64,000 nucleotides of DNA. Origin: Lytechinus variegatus. Lineage: Eukaryota > Echinodermata > Echinoidea > Temnopleuroida > Toxopneustidae. Both the position numbers and the translations under genes were made by a program. The notes beneath the pieces are model-generated. The model was given only the letters and a program-made list of their open reading frames with translations, was not told where the DNA came from and made no database searches. Position 1 is the stretch's first letter. The number at the start of each line of letters is the position of its first letter. Positions 22,233 to 34,942 of this stretch are shown piece by piece. The stretch lies in the NCBI RefSeq assembly GCF_018143015.1, contig NC_054740.1:72251856-72315855 (forward strand), written 5' to 3'.

Positions 22233-22670
22233 TTCGTAATTCCGAAGCTTCGTTATTCCGAAGGTTCGGATATTCCCGGCGAAGGTTCGTATTTCCGAAG
22301 GTTCGTAATTCCGAAGGTTCGTGAGTCCGAAAACGAAATGAGGTTTGTGATTCCGACAGTTCGTTAGTCCGAAAACGTAATGATTAACGAACGTTATTTC
22401 GTTTTCGGACTAACGACCTTGGAACAACGAACCTTGTTTCGTTTTCGGACTAACGAACCTTCGGAACATCGAACCTTATATCCTTTTTCGGATTATCGAA
22501 CCTTCGGAATAACGAATCTTCGGAATAACGCCACAAATGTTCGCATTAACGAACCCTTTTACGTTTTCGGATTAACGAACATCGAGGTATAGGCAATTTA
22601 CGTGTTTCGGAATTACGAACCTAATTCGGAATTAAGAACCTTCGGAGTTACGAACCTTCGGAATTACGAA
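22233..22670. repeat. Foldback array of TTCGGAATTACGAACC-like units
   Basis: At least twenty near-copies of a 12-16 base unit (CCGAAGGTTCGTAATT and its complement). The left half carries mainly CCGAAGGTTCGTAATT, the right half mainly AACCTTCGGAATTACG, so the array folds on itself around 22375-22400. GAAAACG/CGTTTTC spacers also alternate. Confidence 0.9.
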
Positions 22671-22767
22671 GTGCAACCATAGATGTTATTATAACATAGA
22701 ATGATCTTTTGGACCAATATATCTGATGTTTTTGTGAAGTTAAGTTTTTAAATGGTAATTGTGTTAT

Positions 22768-23156
22768 GGCCATCGCACACCTTCAGACTAGTCTACGACC
22801 CGATTTGGGAAAAATGAAACTTTGCTCGTTATCTGAAAATATGAATGAATAGTCTTTTTCATCTGATGTTCCAAAGTATCTGTGTGATTATTAATATCTC
22901 AGTTTTGGATAATCAAAAAGCCTTTAATTTGGAAGAAATGCCAACTTCGTTTAAAATCATAGCAGATCGTAAGCTTGCTACGACGACCATTAGATATTGA
23001 ATTCGCTTTTATTTTAGTAAGGATGATAGCATAGTCACGGATTTGAAAACGAGTACTCTTTATACGATGATGCACAGTAAGAGATACCAAGTCTAGAATA
23101 TTGGCATCAAACGTAACAACTCGGGCCGCAGAATAATCATAAGGTGTGCGGTTGCC
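22768..23156. mobile_element. 389-bp MITE with GGCCAYCGCACACCTT ends
   Basis: The left end is GGCCATCGCACACCTT and the right end is the complement of GGCAACCGCACACCTT. TTA(T/A) lies outside both ends. A left-end fragment of the same family is at 44251. Confidence 0.75.
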
Positions 23157-23587
23157 TTAATCTCCGTTTGGTTACTTGTATTTATTCTCGTACTGATTTC
23201 GTTTTAAAACTTACCCCCCCCCATCTATCTTCTCTTGAAGTCTATTCCACCATTAACCAATTCCCACTGTCTCTATACGTCCATCTCTGCATTTATTTAA
23301 CAATTTGCGTTCATTATTTCAATTATCCTTTCTTTGTAAATCTTTCCAACTTTCTTTCGCAACCCAATACAACCAATCTTCTCCCCTCTAACACGTCCTT
23401 AATTATTCTCTATAATTCACATTTTGAATGCATACTTTCTTATTCCTCCCCCCTCCAAAGAAAAAAAAATAACCCTTTCCCTTTTCACATCCGGGCCATC
23501 TTGAACACCCCTTTGCATTTCATTCCCAGTTGTCATTATGTTTTTCTGCATTTTTTTTTTATTTCAATTTTCAGTAATCACTCACCT

Positions 23588-24959
23588 CAGTACTATTTTG
23601 CCTATTAATGCTGGTCTATATTTCTTGCTCAGTCACATCCAACTTAACCCATGACTATTTTACCTATTAATGCTGGTCTATATCTCTTGCTCAGTCACAT
23701 CCAACTTAACCCTATCTAGGCCGGGGGGGGGGGCCTCGGAGGCCCCCCCTCAACAAATCGCGCAATATTTTCGCCGCGCGAAATTTTTTGACCGCGCCAC
23801 TTGCTGACTTTTTACTTTCAAGTCTTGCGCAACTTTTGAGACCAACTTTGCGTCCTCCGGGTATGTGGTTCCGAAATTACGCAACATTATGTAAGTGCAT
23901 GTCAGACCGAAAATTGCTCAAAAACGTGATTTCGTGTACAAAGTCAATGCAAATAGTGTTTTCAACCAAAATTCATAAATGTATGATTATTTTTAGTTTT
24001 GCTGCTCTAAATGTATTTATTTTATGCTTTTTATGATCACAGAAGAGTCCCCAACAAATTTCATTGAAAAAACAATGAAAAACAAAAGGTCAAAAAAACA
24101 AAGAAATACATAAGAAATTGCAAAAAACAATAAAATACATAAGAAAATGATTTGATATCGCAATTTTTTTCATGTACACTTGCTAAGAACACCACAAAGA
24201 GTTTCTATACCAAAAATTAGTACATTTGGTGCTTTATTAGGGAGTTAGAGGATAAAGTATGATTTCGCATACTAATTACGCATAAATTAGCATAATCACT
24301 TAATAGCGACTCCACGAAAAAAATTACTATACAATCTTGGAGATTATGTCCCAGGCAACCGGCATGCCAATTTTCGGCGTGATCGCGCGGTCGACGGCCG
24401 AGATCTTAGGGGGGGGGGGCCTGGGAGGCCCCCCCCCGGCCATATGAACTCCAAAATACCCCGGCCTAGATAGGGTTAACCCATGACTATTTTACCTATT
24501 AATGCTGGTCTATATCTCTTGCTCAGTCACATCCAACTTAACCCATGACTATTTTACCTATTAATGCTGGTCTATATCTCTTGCTCAGTCACATCCAACT
24601 TAACCCATGACTATTTTACCTATTAATGCTGGTCTATATCTCTTGCTCAGTCACATCCATCTTAACCCATGACTATTTTACCTATTAATGCTGGTCTATA
24701 TCTCTTGCTCAGTCACATCCAACATAACCCATGACTATTTTACCTATTAATGCTGGTCTATATCTCTTGCTCAGTCACATCCATCTTAACCCATGACTAT
24801 TTTACCTATTAATGCTGGTCTATATCTCTTGCTCAGTCACATCCAACTTAACCCATGACTATTTTACCTATTAATGCTGGTCTATATCTCTTGCTCAGTC
24901 ACATCCAACTTAACCCATGACTATTTTACCTATTAATGCTGGTCTATATCTCTTGCTCA
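23588..24959. repeat. 62-bp satellite, about ten units, interrupted
   Basis: The unit contains CCATGACTATTTTACC, AATGCTGGTCTATAT and GCTCAGTCACATCCAAC. Two units precede and eight follow an inserted element at 23710-24475; unit starts after it are 24481, 24543, 24605 and so on at an exact 62-base step. Units differ by few bases (TTAACC/CATAACC, CAACTT/CATCTT). Confidence 0.95.
23710..24475. mobile_element. 766-bp TTAA-flanked piggyBac-like element, copy 1
   Basis: It starts CCCTATCTAGGCCGGGG and ends with the complement, with TTAA at 23706-23709 and 24476-24479. TTAA targets and CCC-starting ends fit piggyBac-type (or Kolobok) elements. Subterminal GGCCTCGGAGGCCCCC blocks form further palindromes. 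No transposase frame. It split one 62-bp satellite unit. Copies: 46765-47525 and, diverged, 34943-35517. Confidence 0.8.
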
Positions 24960-25346
24960 TACCCCTTTCATAACCCCATTAAAATGAATTAGGCGGCTAA
25001 TAGCAGCATAATTTGGTCGTAAAATTGGAGGAGGACAAGAGTTATCCGCATTACTGATGCTGCTATTATCCGCATAATAGCAGCATCGGGACAAGATTTT
25101 GAGTTTATGAACGCATTTCCAAATTATGGGGATAATTGCCATGGTGCGGTCACAAGGTCACCCTTTTCCAACACAACCACATCGGAGGGGGGCGTGTCCA
25201 GTTGTCATGGCGATTATCCTCCTTTTTCAGGACGGGCGCTCGTAAAATAATGCGGCTTATTTTCGGAGTTTATGAACGCAATTTTTATTGAATTATCCGC
25301 ATTACTCTTAGGCGGCTAATTGGAGGATAGGTTTATGAAAAGGGTA
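24960..25346. mobile_element. 387-bp TIR element with ATCCGCATTA motifs, copy 1
   Basis: The ends are TACCCCTTTCATAA and TTATGAAAAGGGTA. Inside, GGCGGCTAAT, TTATCCGCATTA and TAGCAGCATAAT recur. It lies in the last 62-bp satellite unit: GCTCA is to the left and GTCACATCCAAC continues to the right. Related copies are at 50697-51055 and, in part, 51166-51227. Confidence 0.8.
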
Positions 25347-26679
25347 TAAGTCACATCCAACTTATGTCATTTGTCACTTTCTCTATTACAAAAAAAACTA
25401 TTCATTTCCTCACTCTCTTTCAACCTCTTTCTCCAAGCTCAATGGGGAAAATTTCATGAGATATTTTGCCAGTGAATTTCATTTACCAATTGAGCCAATC
25501 AGATGCTAAGATTCACAGTAGCTTATAGCAATCGTGAATGAAAATCACTGACTGTTTCGTGAAATGCTCACCATGTCAACCCAATTTCGACACAGCCGTC
25601 TGACATAGAGTGAACTTCATGAAATAAATACTTCAGGAAACAAAAATGTAATGGTAAATATAAAAACCGAACAAACTGTCAATTATTCTTGGATCCAAAA
25701 CCCTTATGATGTACACTTAAAATGTGCATGAAACGTTGAAAGTTCATTCTCACTTTGGAATTACATTTTTTTCTTCATGTATTGAATCTCTCCATGTGTA
25801 ATAAAAGTATATAACATATTTCGGTATACCCTTCAAACTGTCACAAATCTATTCAATAAATCATTTTCATTTTATAAAGTTCACTCTTGGCATATCCCTT
25901 ATTTCTAAATCAAAATATACTTGAAATGTTGCAAAGTGGATTGTTATCGAGTTACACTCTTTGAATGTCTTTTAATGATTTTTCTTTTAGATTATGGAAT
26001 GTTTTGTGGTTGATCAAGCATGCATTTGGATGTATAGTGAAAATACTTGTATTCAATCTCTAAATAACAGGATAATTGCTGCCATGGTGTTAAAAGCCAT
26101 CAATATTTGAAAATAGGAAAAGTTTACTATCAATTTCAATCCATTTTGCAACATTTTACCAAGTCCACGATCAGGATGGGATGAAGAGGGGGGGAACTAA
26201 TTGCGGCTTGCACATCTACAAGGGTTACAATTTTTCAAACCTTGCAAAAACCACCAATTCAGTGGATTTTTTTTATTTCATCAATTGTTTTCCATTGATA
26301 GCGAAAGGATTTTTTTGGATGTGCAATGCTCAATTTAAGGGTGATTAAACCTGATCTACTGCAAACCAAAATATGACATTTTCCTTGAAAGTACAGTATA
26401 TGATTTTGCGAGTTGATTATACACAAAATGAAAAAAAATCTGCATGTTTAAATATTTGAATCGTAAAGTGCGAAAGAAATTTTAAAAATCCAAATCTGAT
26501 GAAAATAAGATTTCATTGGCATTCTATTAATAACTTGGCCTTTATTAAACATTTGAACCGGAAATTGTATGTATAAATTTAATTAATTTTAATCCGTCAT
26601 AGTTTTTTGGATTACCTACCAAAATTATTAGAATACCTGGAGGTTTCAGGAAAAATGTAAACTTTGGCTTGCAAAATGG
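25347..26679. other. AT-rich stretch, no gene seen
   Basis: A foldback-like fragment at about 25440-25575 (AATTTCATGAGA ... TTTCGTGAAATGCTC) resembles that at 27487-27605. Otherwise nothing was recognised. Confidence 0.4.
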
Positions 26680-26880
26680 ATAAAAGGGGGCAGGGCAACT
26701 GGGGGGTCACAGTTGATTAAAGAGGGACAGGAACAGGGGTCACAAGTGATAACGGGGGCGGGGGGTCATATAGATAAGGGGACAGGAGAGGGGTCACAAT
26801 AGATAAAAGGGGCAGGGGAGGGGTCATATAGATAAAAAAAGGGGAAGGTCATGGGGGTCACAATGGACAAAAAGTTTCAG
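26680..26880. repeat. Irregular GGGGTCA-type minisatellite
   Basis: About six units of roughly 30-35 bases with the core GGGGTCACA(A/G)T-GATAAAAGGGG. Confidence 0.75.
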
Positions 26881-26982
26881 ATCGAGTCAGTGTACACATA
26901 AGAAAAGGCGAGAAGTAATTTTTTTCATTTTTAAAGGGGGTTTATTATCTATTTCTCCAAGAAAAATCATTACAAAAAAATG

Positions 26983-27268
26983 ACCAGCAGCCAAGAAGAT
27001 TCATTCAAGCACAGAGATTACCAGAGCAAATGACCTCTTGAGACAATGGGGTAAACCCCTAAACCTCACAAAATGGCCAACAGCCTAATGTGAGCTGGGA
27101 TCTTCTTGACAAAATCACACAATATGTAACAGCGCCACCAATAGTCCTCAGTATGCAGAGCAGGGCACTGGACACTGCCATGCATGGCATACAACATCTT
27201 TAATGTAGGTGCTTTATTCAAAGTTCAATGCTACTTTGTATAGCCAAATGTATGCGAGACAATGCACT
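26983..27268. repeat. Left arm of a long-range inverted repeat
   Basis: Roughly three quarters of positions match the reverse complement of 31183-31478 by eye, from CAGCAGCCRAGAAGATTC to ATGCGAGACAATGCA. See the right arm. Confidence 0.75.
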
Positions 27269-27486
27269 GATTTTCTACCCCCCCCTCCTTAATGTCATAT
27301 GAATTGGTCTGTTAATCTCCTTTGTATTCTCTTTATTCACCCTAGAACAAAACCACCTAATTTCCTTTAATTTGCCCCCTTATTACCCCTCCCCCACTCC
27401 TCTATCCCCCTCTACTTTCTACAGATTTACCAGTTAATCCACTGATTGTGACCAACCTCTCCATATCTCCCTGTACTATCCATCTT

Positions 27487-27605
27487 GGGGAGCATTTCAT
27501 GAAGATTTCTGTCTGTGATTGTCACTGACTGAAAATCCTTGTATCTGATTGGCTGAGAGCTAATCAGTGAAAACTACTAACAAACCTCTCCATGAAACAC
27601 TCCCC
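27487..27605. repeat. Short foldback element GGGGAGCATTTCATGAA
   Basis: The ends GGGGAGCATTTCATGAA and TCCATGAAACACTCCCC are inverted, with TGATTGGCTGAGAGC inside. A related insertion is at 39167-39314. Confidence 0.7.
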
Positions 27606-28374
27606 ATATCTGCCTTCATTTCACATCCTTCAACATTTCCTAGCCATGACTGATAGTAGACTATTAAATTCTTAAAAATTAGAATTTATGAGTATTGTTA
27701 CAACTTATCATATCTTTAATTCTTTATGAATTGTATCATTTCATATATCTTAATATTTATACATTTTTTGAAAGTTTTTGAAACATTTTTTTATTTTCAT
27801 TTTTAATTTTCAAATTACTTTTTCTTTTTAATTTTTGAATTTCATTCCTTTAATAAATTAATATGGAATTTATTATTATCTAATATTTATTTAACATTTC
27901 TATTATTATTCTATTTGTTTATCAATTATTATCATTAACTTTTTTTTTGGGGGGGTTCTTATCAAATGTGCAAATGAAAACAATTTTGCAAATAAATACA
28001 CCCTTTCTGTACATGATGCAACTCTTTTATGAAGTCAAATGTATATTGCATGTTGGTAAAATATTTAAAAAGAAACCAACAGCGAAACATTTTTTTTTTT
28101 TGGGGGGGACTTTTTTTTATATATTCTTTTGTTTTCCCCAATGAATTCATTCACCACCATACAGGAATCAAATGTTTGTGATTGCTACTTCTCCATCACT
28201 CCACCATGAACTCTGAGAGATAAGGCAAGGCAATGAAACAACAAGTGAATCTAGATCTATTTATTGAGCCCTCAATATAGGCTAATCCCGAGGAAGTGCA
28301 CTTTATATCCCACAGTGACTTATAATGCTCCATCAATCATTACAGTACAATGTATGAACCCCAATAGTGAAGCG

Positions 28375-28660
28375 CAATGTAAAATTTCATAGACGGCACC
28401 AAACAAGATTTCTGAAATCCGGTCCAGGCTGGAAGCTTAAAACAATTACTTAAGAAAAAGGGATAATCAAAAAGCAACGTCAAATTTCACAGACAGCACC
28501 CAATAAGACTTCCCAAACTCATTCCACACTGGATGCAAAAACCATTTCTTGGCCAAAGTGTCTAAGGAAGTAATGTCAAATTTCACAGATGGCATCCAAT
28601 AAAATTTCAAGAACTTGTTCCAGACCTGATGTAGGAAACCTTTTCCTTAGCCAAAGGGAA
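28375..28660. repeat. Three tandem units of about 105 bp
   Basis: ATGT(C/A)AAATTTCA(C/T)AGA is followed by GGCA(C)C-AA(T/C)AA, CCA(G)AC-TGGA(T)G and CTTGGCCAAAG three times. Confidence 0.7.
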
Positions 28661-31182
28661 TATTGACAGTTGAAGAAATTAAACAATCTCCTTTGAAGCC
28701 TCTTTCATCAATCACCATAATCAAGATTCTCAGGTCGTCTCTTAGGTCATGAAGCAGCTCTGCTTTGGACTGAACAAGTTTTTTTAAGCCCAGTAAAGAG
28801 CTAATGTGAACTTGAAAGACAATGGGATCAACCTAATCAGATGTGCCAAATTCCACTAAACACCTTCCTGAACATTGTAACCTCTCTCCAGCCAAGAGAA
28901 TATATGTACTCGTTCACACAGGATATGGCCTCCCAAGGAAAAACTACTAGACAATTCAATGATTGCAAAAAACATGAATTGGATAATCAGGTGGACCACT
29001 GCCCTACTCAAAGACCAGAAGAAGGATGAACAGCCCAACAACACCTCCTGCCAAGTCCAAGAACGTGGCTGAGAAACTTCAACCTCCCAAAGACTGATAA
29101 GATGGACAATGAAGAAGCGGGAACCAACTCTATGATAGTCTGCAAATACAACCTATACATCATTACAAAGACACTGACAGAATTGCAAGTTACCAGGATA
29201 GATTTTAAAAGGCAGATGGTGCAAGATCCAGGGATATGTCACTGGTGAACACATATTATGATCATTAGAACAACAAAGGTCACAGATTTGGCATTTTAGA
29301 AAATGGAAAACTTGGGTCTCTATCCAAATGCGACCAGAAAGAAGCCAACACTCATAGGATCCTGTATCAGAAAAAGACAATCCCAGATAGCAATAAGTTC
29401 AGATGACAAGGGCCATGCATATCAGAGTGCTACGTCTAGCAAATAAAGCAATGAATATCATCATCAGATCATCTGTAAGGCATACGTTGGTAAAACAATC
29501 AAAGGCACAGACACCTAACAAACCTGCCTACCTCTGGGAATGAATAATTATGTTTTTTAATCCCAAAACTGTATTTTTCTCCCCCCCCCTTCAAAAAAAA
29601 AAAAAAAAAACAATCGAAACATGTGTATATCTCACTGGCAGGATTAAACAAATTGGTTCAAGTTTACTGATTAAAAAGAAAGTTAGTTGAAAGTTACCTG
29701 AAATTAAGTTTATCCCATTATCTATGCTTGTGTAAGTTTTATGAAATAAAGATATACACAGAGATAATTTTGTCAATGATCGATATGATTTTCCTTTTTT
29801 TTTAGATTTCATTTTATGAAGAAAAACGTAATGCCATACGGTATTTTGTTTGGATAAAATAGACTAAATTCTGCAAAACATTTATTGGTTGGCAGCTCTG
29901 CATAAGATATCAGCTTTTGATTTCACACAAAAGATAATGTGCAAGATTTGAAGAGCTCTGGATACCACAAGTAAACTGAAAAGGACATCATTCATCTTGG
30001 TCAGACAAAACCTGAGGTATCCCAACTTTGCAAGATTTCCAAACACCAAATACAAAGATGTCGCATGCAACTGAACCAAATATCCAGAAGCCAACAGTGC
30101 TCTGTTCAAAGATAGGTCAACAGTTCCTCTCTTCTCTTCTTTGTGCAGACCAAATGGTTACCTGGGTCAATTCTGAGTACAAACTAGTTCTTGAACGATC
30201 TTAATCAATGCCACAAAGCCCCAAAGCAGTCTTAGCTAAACAGCTCCACTTATGAAATTTGACAAACATGCAAAAGTCTCATTACAAATATCGATAAGAG
30301 TCAAATAGAAACACTAAAATGGCAAGGCTCTTGTAATATGGATGGAGAAGTAAATGACAACTGATGGCAGGAAAGAAATTTAACATTGCACTTCTAAAAC
30401 TGGATTTCAGACAAACATGTATTGCTTTAATTGAAGGAGCATTTTTTTACACATTGTGGAAAAACCATTGTAGCACACAATCCTCATGAAAATAGATTAG
30501 AACTTGATATCCAAAATTTAGTTAAAACATGTTTTTATTCATTTGATTTTTTTGGGCGGCGGACGAACCGATACTGAGAAGCCACCATCATCACTTGTCA
30601 TTCCAATGCAAGCCACTAATATCTCTACACATTGCTTTGATTTCATGATGGATACACACTCAGCAAACGTCACAAACATGAATTTTATGGTGAATGGGGA
30701 ATAGCTTAAGATAAAGTTTGAAATAGTAACTCAGATAGGTTTGTCCAAATGTACAGAACAAAGGAATACTTATGTAATAATTATTGTAAGAAATAATGAG
30801 AAAATTAAAGTATTGAAATATTTGAAAACTGTAAAACAATGTTTTTGTCTCCTTAGCACATTATTATATCAGTCATGGCAAATATCATGTTGCAACGATG
30901 TGAAAGATTAATTTAGAGGTAGCGCAGATAGTAAAGGAAGGTACAAGACAGCTGGCAATCAATGGATGAACAAAAGTCCCGACAAATCTATCAAATTTTC
31001 CATCAGGAATATAATTTTTGAGAGATTTTTAAATAAATAGATTATCATTAAAGAAATTAAACAAGAGTGTAATTAAATAAAAAAAAGTGCAAAACATGCA
31101 TAAAAAGCCCAATGTTGGTAAAGTTGCTGCCCGATATCTCCAAAATTAATCGATGCCCTCAGTAATGAATGCTGGAAAACCA
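28661..31182. other. Non-coding interior of the inverted-repeat pair
   Basis: No supported exon. Short open frames lack codon bias and splice sites. It is poor in recognisable repeats, unlike its surroundings. Confidence 0.35.
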
Positions 31183-31478
31183 ATTGCATTGTCTCGCATA
31201 CTCTAGGCTACACAAAATATCATTAAAATCATGAATAAAGCACTTACATTATAGATGTTGTATACCATCCACAGCAGTGTCAAGTGCCCTCCTCTGCACA
31301 CTGAAAAATCAAAAACTCTTGGTAAGTGATGTCACATATTGTGTGATTCTGGCAGGAAGATCCCAGCTCAAACCAGACAGGAAGCCATGTTTGTGAGGTC
31401 TAGGGCCTACCCCAGCAATCAATGAGGTCAACTGCTCTGGTCCTCCAACTTGAATGAATCTTCTCGGCTGCTGGCCTT
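31183..31478. repeat. Right arm of a long-range inverted repeat
   Basis: Complement of 26983-27268 with scattered substitutions and small gaps. On the minus strand an exon-like piece at about 31259-31301 lies between TTTTTCAG and GTAAGTG; no long frame is open in it. Confidence 0.7.
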
Positions 31479-32794
31479 ACATTATATTTCAAAATAGAAA
31501 AAGAAAATCATGAATACAAAGTATACAGTACAGACGATCGTACACTACGTGTATAGGGCAGGTCCAAACTATCTGACATGACATTAGGGACAGTGATTTT
31601 CACTTTAAAAAATGATCCTTCCTGTTTCTAAAAATCTGTTTCAAACTTGATCTAATGTGGAATATCCATTTTTCATGAAACACAAATTCTGTTTGTGAAA
31701 GGTAAATTAAATCATTTACATTAAAATTCAATAAATGACACAGATTTACCATTTTGATTTGCTAATGAATGGAAAATCACTGTCCCTAGAACATGTGACT
31801 TAAGATACAACTCAAAGAGGTTTTTCACAAAGATTTTAAGTGACTAAAAATTGTATGTGGAAAATAACAAATTGTTTGGATCAGAATCTGAGGACATGCA
31901 CTACTGCATACTTGTAATAAAAAAGACTTCAAATTCAAATTATCATGCGTGAATCAATGAAAAAATATGACCTTTGTCAGTTTTAACTATTTGTGGAACA
32001 CTGAAAACTTTAAATTTAAAAAATAACCTGATATTTATAAAAGCACTTTTCAAACAATATATACAATAGAGGTTATTTTTCTTAATTAAAAAGACCCTAC
32101 ATGACTGGAAACATAAAAGTATATTAGTGAAAATATGCTAAATTCGATAGAAACTGATGGGATTTTTTACTGTACAAAATTTATTGCCAAATGTAGAGCA
32201 TATTACACACCAAACTTCTAATACTTTGAAGTAACAGCCTCTGTGACCTTTACGACCTGACTTTGTGAACCTAAAATCCTCGGAACTACAGCATAAGGTT
32301 TATTGCTAAATGGTTTGAAAATTTGCCCTTTGTTCGCGAACAGTCTACCTTTTGTTTAATTACTGTGAAATCTGTTTTTTTTGCCCATAATGTGCAGTGT
32401 CCTGCAAGGAAGTACTCGGACCATTCCCATTTCAATGATTCCACTGAAATATCAAATTTAAATTGTGTATGCAGATGATACTAAAATATTTTATCACATA
32501 AAAATGAACAGTCTAATTGATTAAATTAGCCAACAATGAGCTGTGTTTGTGGATGATACTTATAAACAAACATGTTCAAGATTAACAATGTCAAACACAT
32601 GATATTCTGTGCATTTGCAACACCCTTTTTCTCTGATTGGCAATTAAAATAGGTAATAATGAAAATAAAAATATTAATATTACAAACTTTTTTCCTCGGA
32701 TACTACCAATATTGTAGTTTTTTTTTAATGGAATGATTCCAATGATTATGTAATTTATGTTGCTACAAAATCTTTATGTGATTTAGATAAATTG
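31479..32794. other. AT-rich stretch, no gene seen
   Basis: Probably 3' flank or UTR side of the minus-strand gene ending at 33465. No poly(A) hexamer was assigned. Confidence 0.35.
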
Positions 32795-33050
32795 TGCTAA
32801 GACATCCCCAACCCCCCCCCCTCCCCTCCGGACTAGTTCTAAGACAAGTAGATCCAGGGTAAAAAACCAGAGATAAAACTCGATAGGGAAAAACTCTGGA
32901 AAACCTTTGGGTCCACTTTTGCAGAATAGTCAGCCCAACCCCAACCCCCCCCCCATTCCCCTCCATTGAGTAGTATGACAAGTAGATCCAGGGGACAAAA
33001 AGATACAACTCAATAATGAAAAACTCTGGAAAACCTTAGGGTTCACATTT
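32795..33050. repeat. Tandem duplication of about 125 bp
   Basis: CCAACCCCCCCCC, GACAAGTAGATCCAGGG and AAAACTCTGGAAAACCTT occur twice in the same order. Confidence 0.85.
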
Positions 33051-33464
33051 AAATAGACAGTAAAATATAAACGCAAGTATACAAACATAAAGAAAGACAG
33101 AAGTTATATAGTTAACTATTAACTACACAAATATCTCCTAAAACTTATTTTAAAATTATAATAGCTTGGACCTGCTCCTCAGAACTACACAAAATTCATC
33201 AAATTAAAATGGGTTCATAAGTACCACATAGCCTTACACTTAACACCAAACATCTACTCTCTATAACAAAAAAATCTTTAAAAGCCCAGTTGAAACAGGG
33301 CTAACAAAGACATAGCGTGGAGATAATGACTGGTGTCAAGAGAATATCCCTGTAAACTTTCTCTAACGTGACTACTAGGAACCTCATTACACAAGATGAA
33401 GGGTGGATATGAAGAGTTTGGTGTCAAATCCATTCTTATGTTGACCATACTTCAGCAAAGACCT

Positions 33465-33603
33465 TCACGCCAGACATTCCGTGTAGATGAAGTCTTGAAG
33501 ATTGGTGTCATCTTGTCTCTGGTAGACTATCTCTCTCAGCTCTGCTTGGAAGATGGTTAGAACCAGATAGGGGGAGTATCCATGTTTACACTCAGTGACA
33601 TGA
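33465..33603 (-). CDS. Last coding exon of an unidentified gene
   Basis: After acceptor ACATTTGCAG the exon adds one base to the previous codon (making Ser) and then codes 45 residues and TGA: HVTECKHGYSPYLVLTIFQA, ELREIVYQRQ, DDTNLQDFIYTECLA. Alternating hydrophobic and charged residues suggest a helical globular C-terminus. Codons use all positions freely and there is no repeat, which favours a real host gene. The phase agrees with the exon at 34719-34818. I do not recognise the family; no membrane segment or enzyme motif can be seen in the two exons. The 3' UTR should extend to lower coordinates. Confidence 0.6.
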
Positions 33604-34718
33604 CTGCAAATGTAAAGTGAAAGAACAAAATATAATTCTTACAACATACTTTGACATATGTACGTAGGGAAAAAAATCAAAGAATGCATTGGGACCAATG
33701 CACTACTGATAGATGCTTTTCCTTTCCTTTCCTTTTCTTTCCTTTTTTTTTACAGTTTGTTGTATTTACAGTCTTTTTCATATGCAGCCTTGATATGTAA
33801 AAAAAATATATTCCGATATGTCATTAATCCTCCTTTCACAGTTTAGAAGTAGAAATGGTTTCCGTTATCCATAAGAGCATTGTGTAGTAGTCATGTGATC
33901 TGGCTTTGTTCCACGTATGAACTTCTTCTTCTCTAATGAACACAAGGAAATTTGCGGATCTTGGTCTTTGCGCTACAACTGTGTAATGCCAATGGTAACG
34001 GTAACAAATATCGATATCAACAAATTCTCTGGGTATGTTGTGTGATATCACATTGCAGGATAACACAACAAAATAGCACCAAAACACTGTGTGGAAAAGG
34101 AAATATACATTTGAATTGTTACAGACAATACACTTCAAGCAAACTGGACATGAAAAAGTTTGAAATGCGAACTTCACAGAAAAGATGCATTTCCTTTCTA
34201 AACCCTAAGATAGGGCCTCAGCTCTATCATACCATAAAAATAATTTCTTGGTAAAAATATTTACATACTTATTTGAGAAAAAAAATAGAAGAATTGTTGC
34301 CCAGAGTTTTGATTAATCCTTAACATGCAATGAACACATATCTGGGCATCCGCTGGAGTGCCACGAACACATTTTCTGCAATGGCCATATAGCAATTGTT
34401 ATGCCTATTGAATTTTGAGGAGTTCATAGCATGCATGAGTGATTCCATTGTTCAGTTCAGCTTATGGTCAAGAGGTTAAACATTATTGTCTTAGTTTTAG
34501 GAGTGATTCCCTTTTTTCATAAAAAAAAAAACAATTAAATATAGACTCTGAAAAAATATGGCACTCGCTGATTACAGCGAATGGCACATTAAGAGTTAAT
34601 GCAGGATAATCAAGTCTATTGGCTGTATAGCAGGAAGTGCAAATTGTCAACCAGATCAAATAAGATTTTGACTTACATTCAATCAGTACTTTCACATCCT
34701 TTACAGTTTCCTTAATAC

Positions 34719-34818
34719 CTCTGTTGCAAAGTCATTAGGTCCTTTCTGCTTGGCAAGATGGCAAGGAGGTCAGAATCCATTAGTCTCTCTTCTAGCATTC
34801 CCTCCCTTGTGATAATGA
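34719..34818 (-). CDS. Penultimate exon of the same unidentified gene
   Basis: This 100-base exon lies between acceptor TTTGCTGCAG and donor AGAG|GTATTA. It codes 32 complete residues, IITREGMLEERLMDSDLLAI and LPSRKDLMTLQQ, entering with two bases and leaving with two. Both other frames have stops. The two leftover bases AG plus T of the next exon give Ser, so the spliced reading is ...TLQQ-S-HVTE. The Met/Leu/Asp-rich amphipathic pattern suggests helices. Earlier exons must end with one base; none with that phase was found, although 36858-36943 might belong further upstream. Confidence 0.6.
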
Positions 34819-34942
34819 CTGCAGCAAAATGACACAAAAACAAAGAGTATTTAAGTTAGGCAAACATAAGCACACTAATAGATAGCAATGTACATACATG
34901 TACATGTAAGAGAAAAACAAACATCCTAATAGTATTTTGACC

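Noticed and set aside
23588-24959. Regular 62-bp units resembling a CRISPR-like array
   Set aside because: Units are head to tail with no unique spacers, and the sequence is from a eukaryotic nuclear genome.
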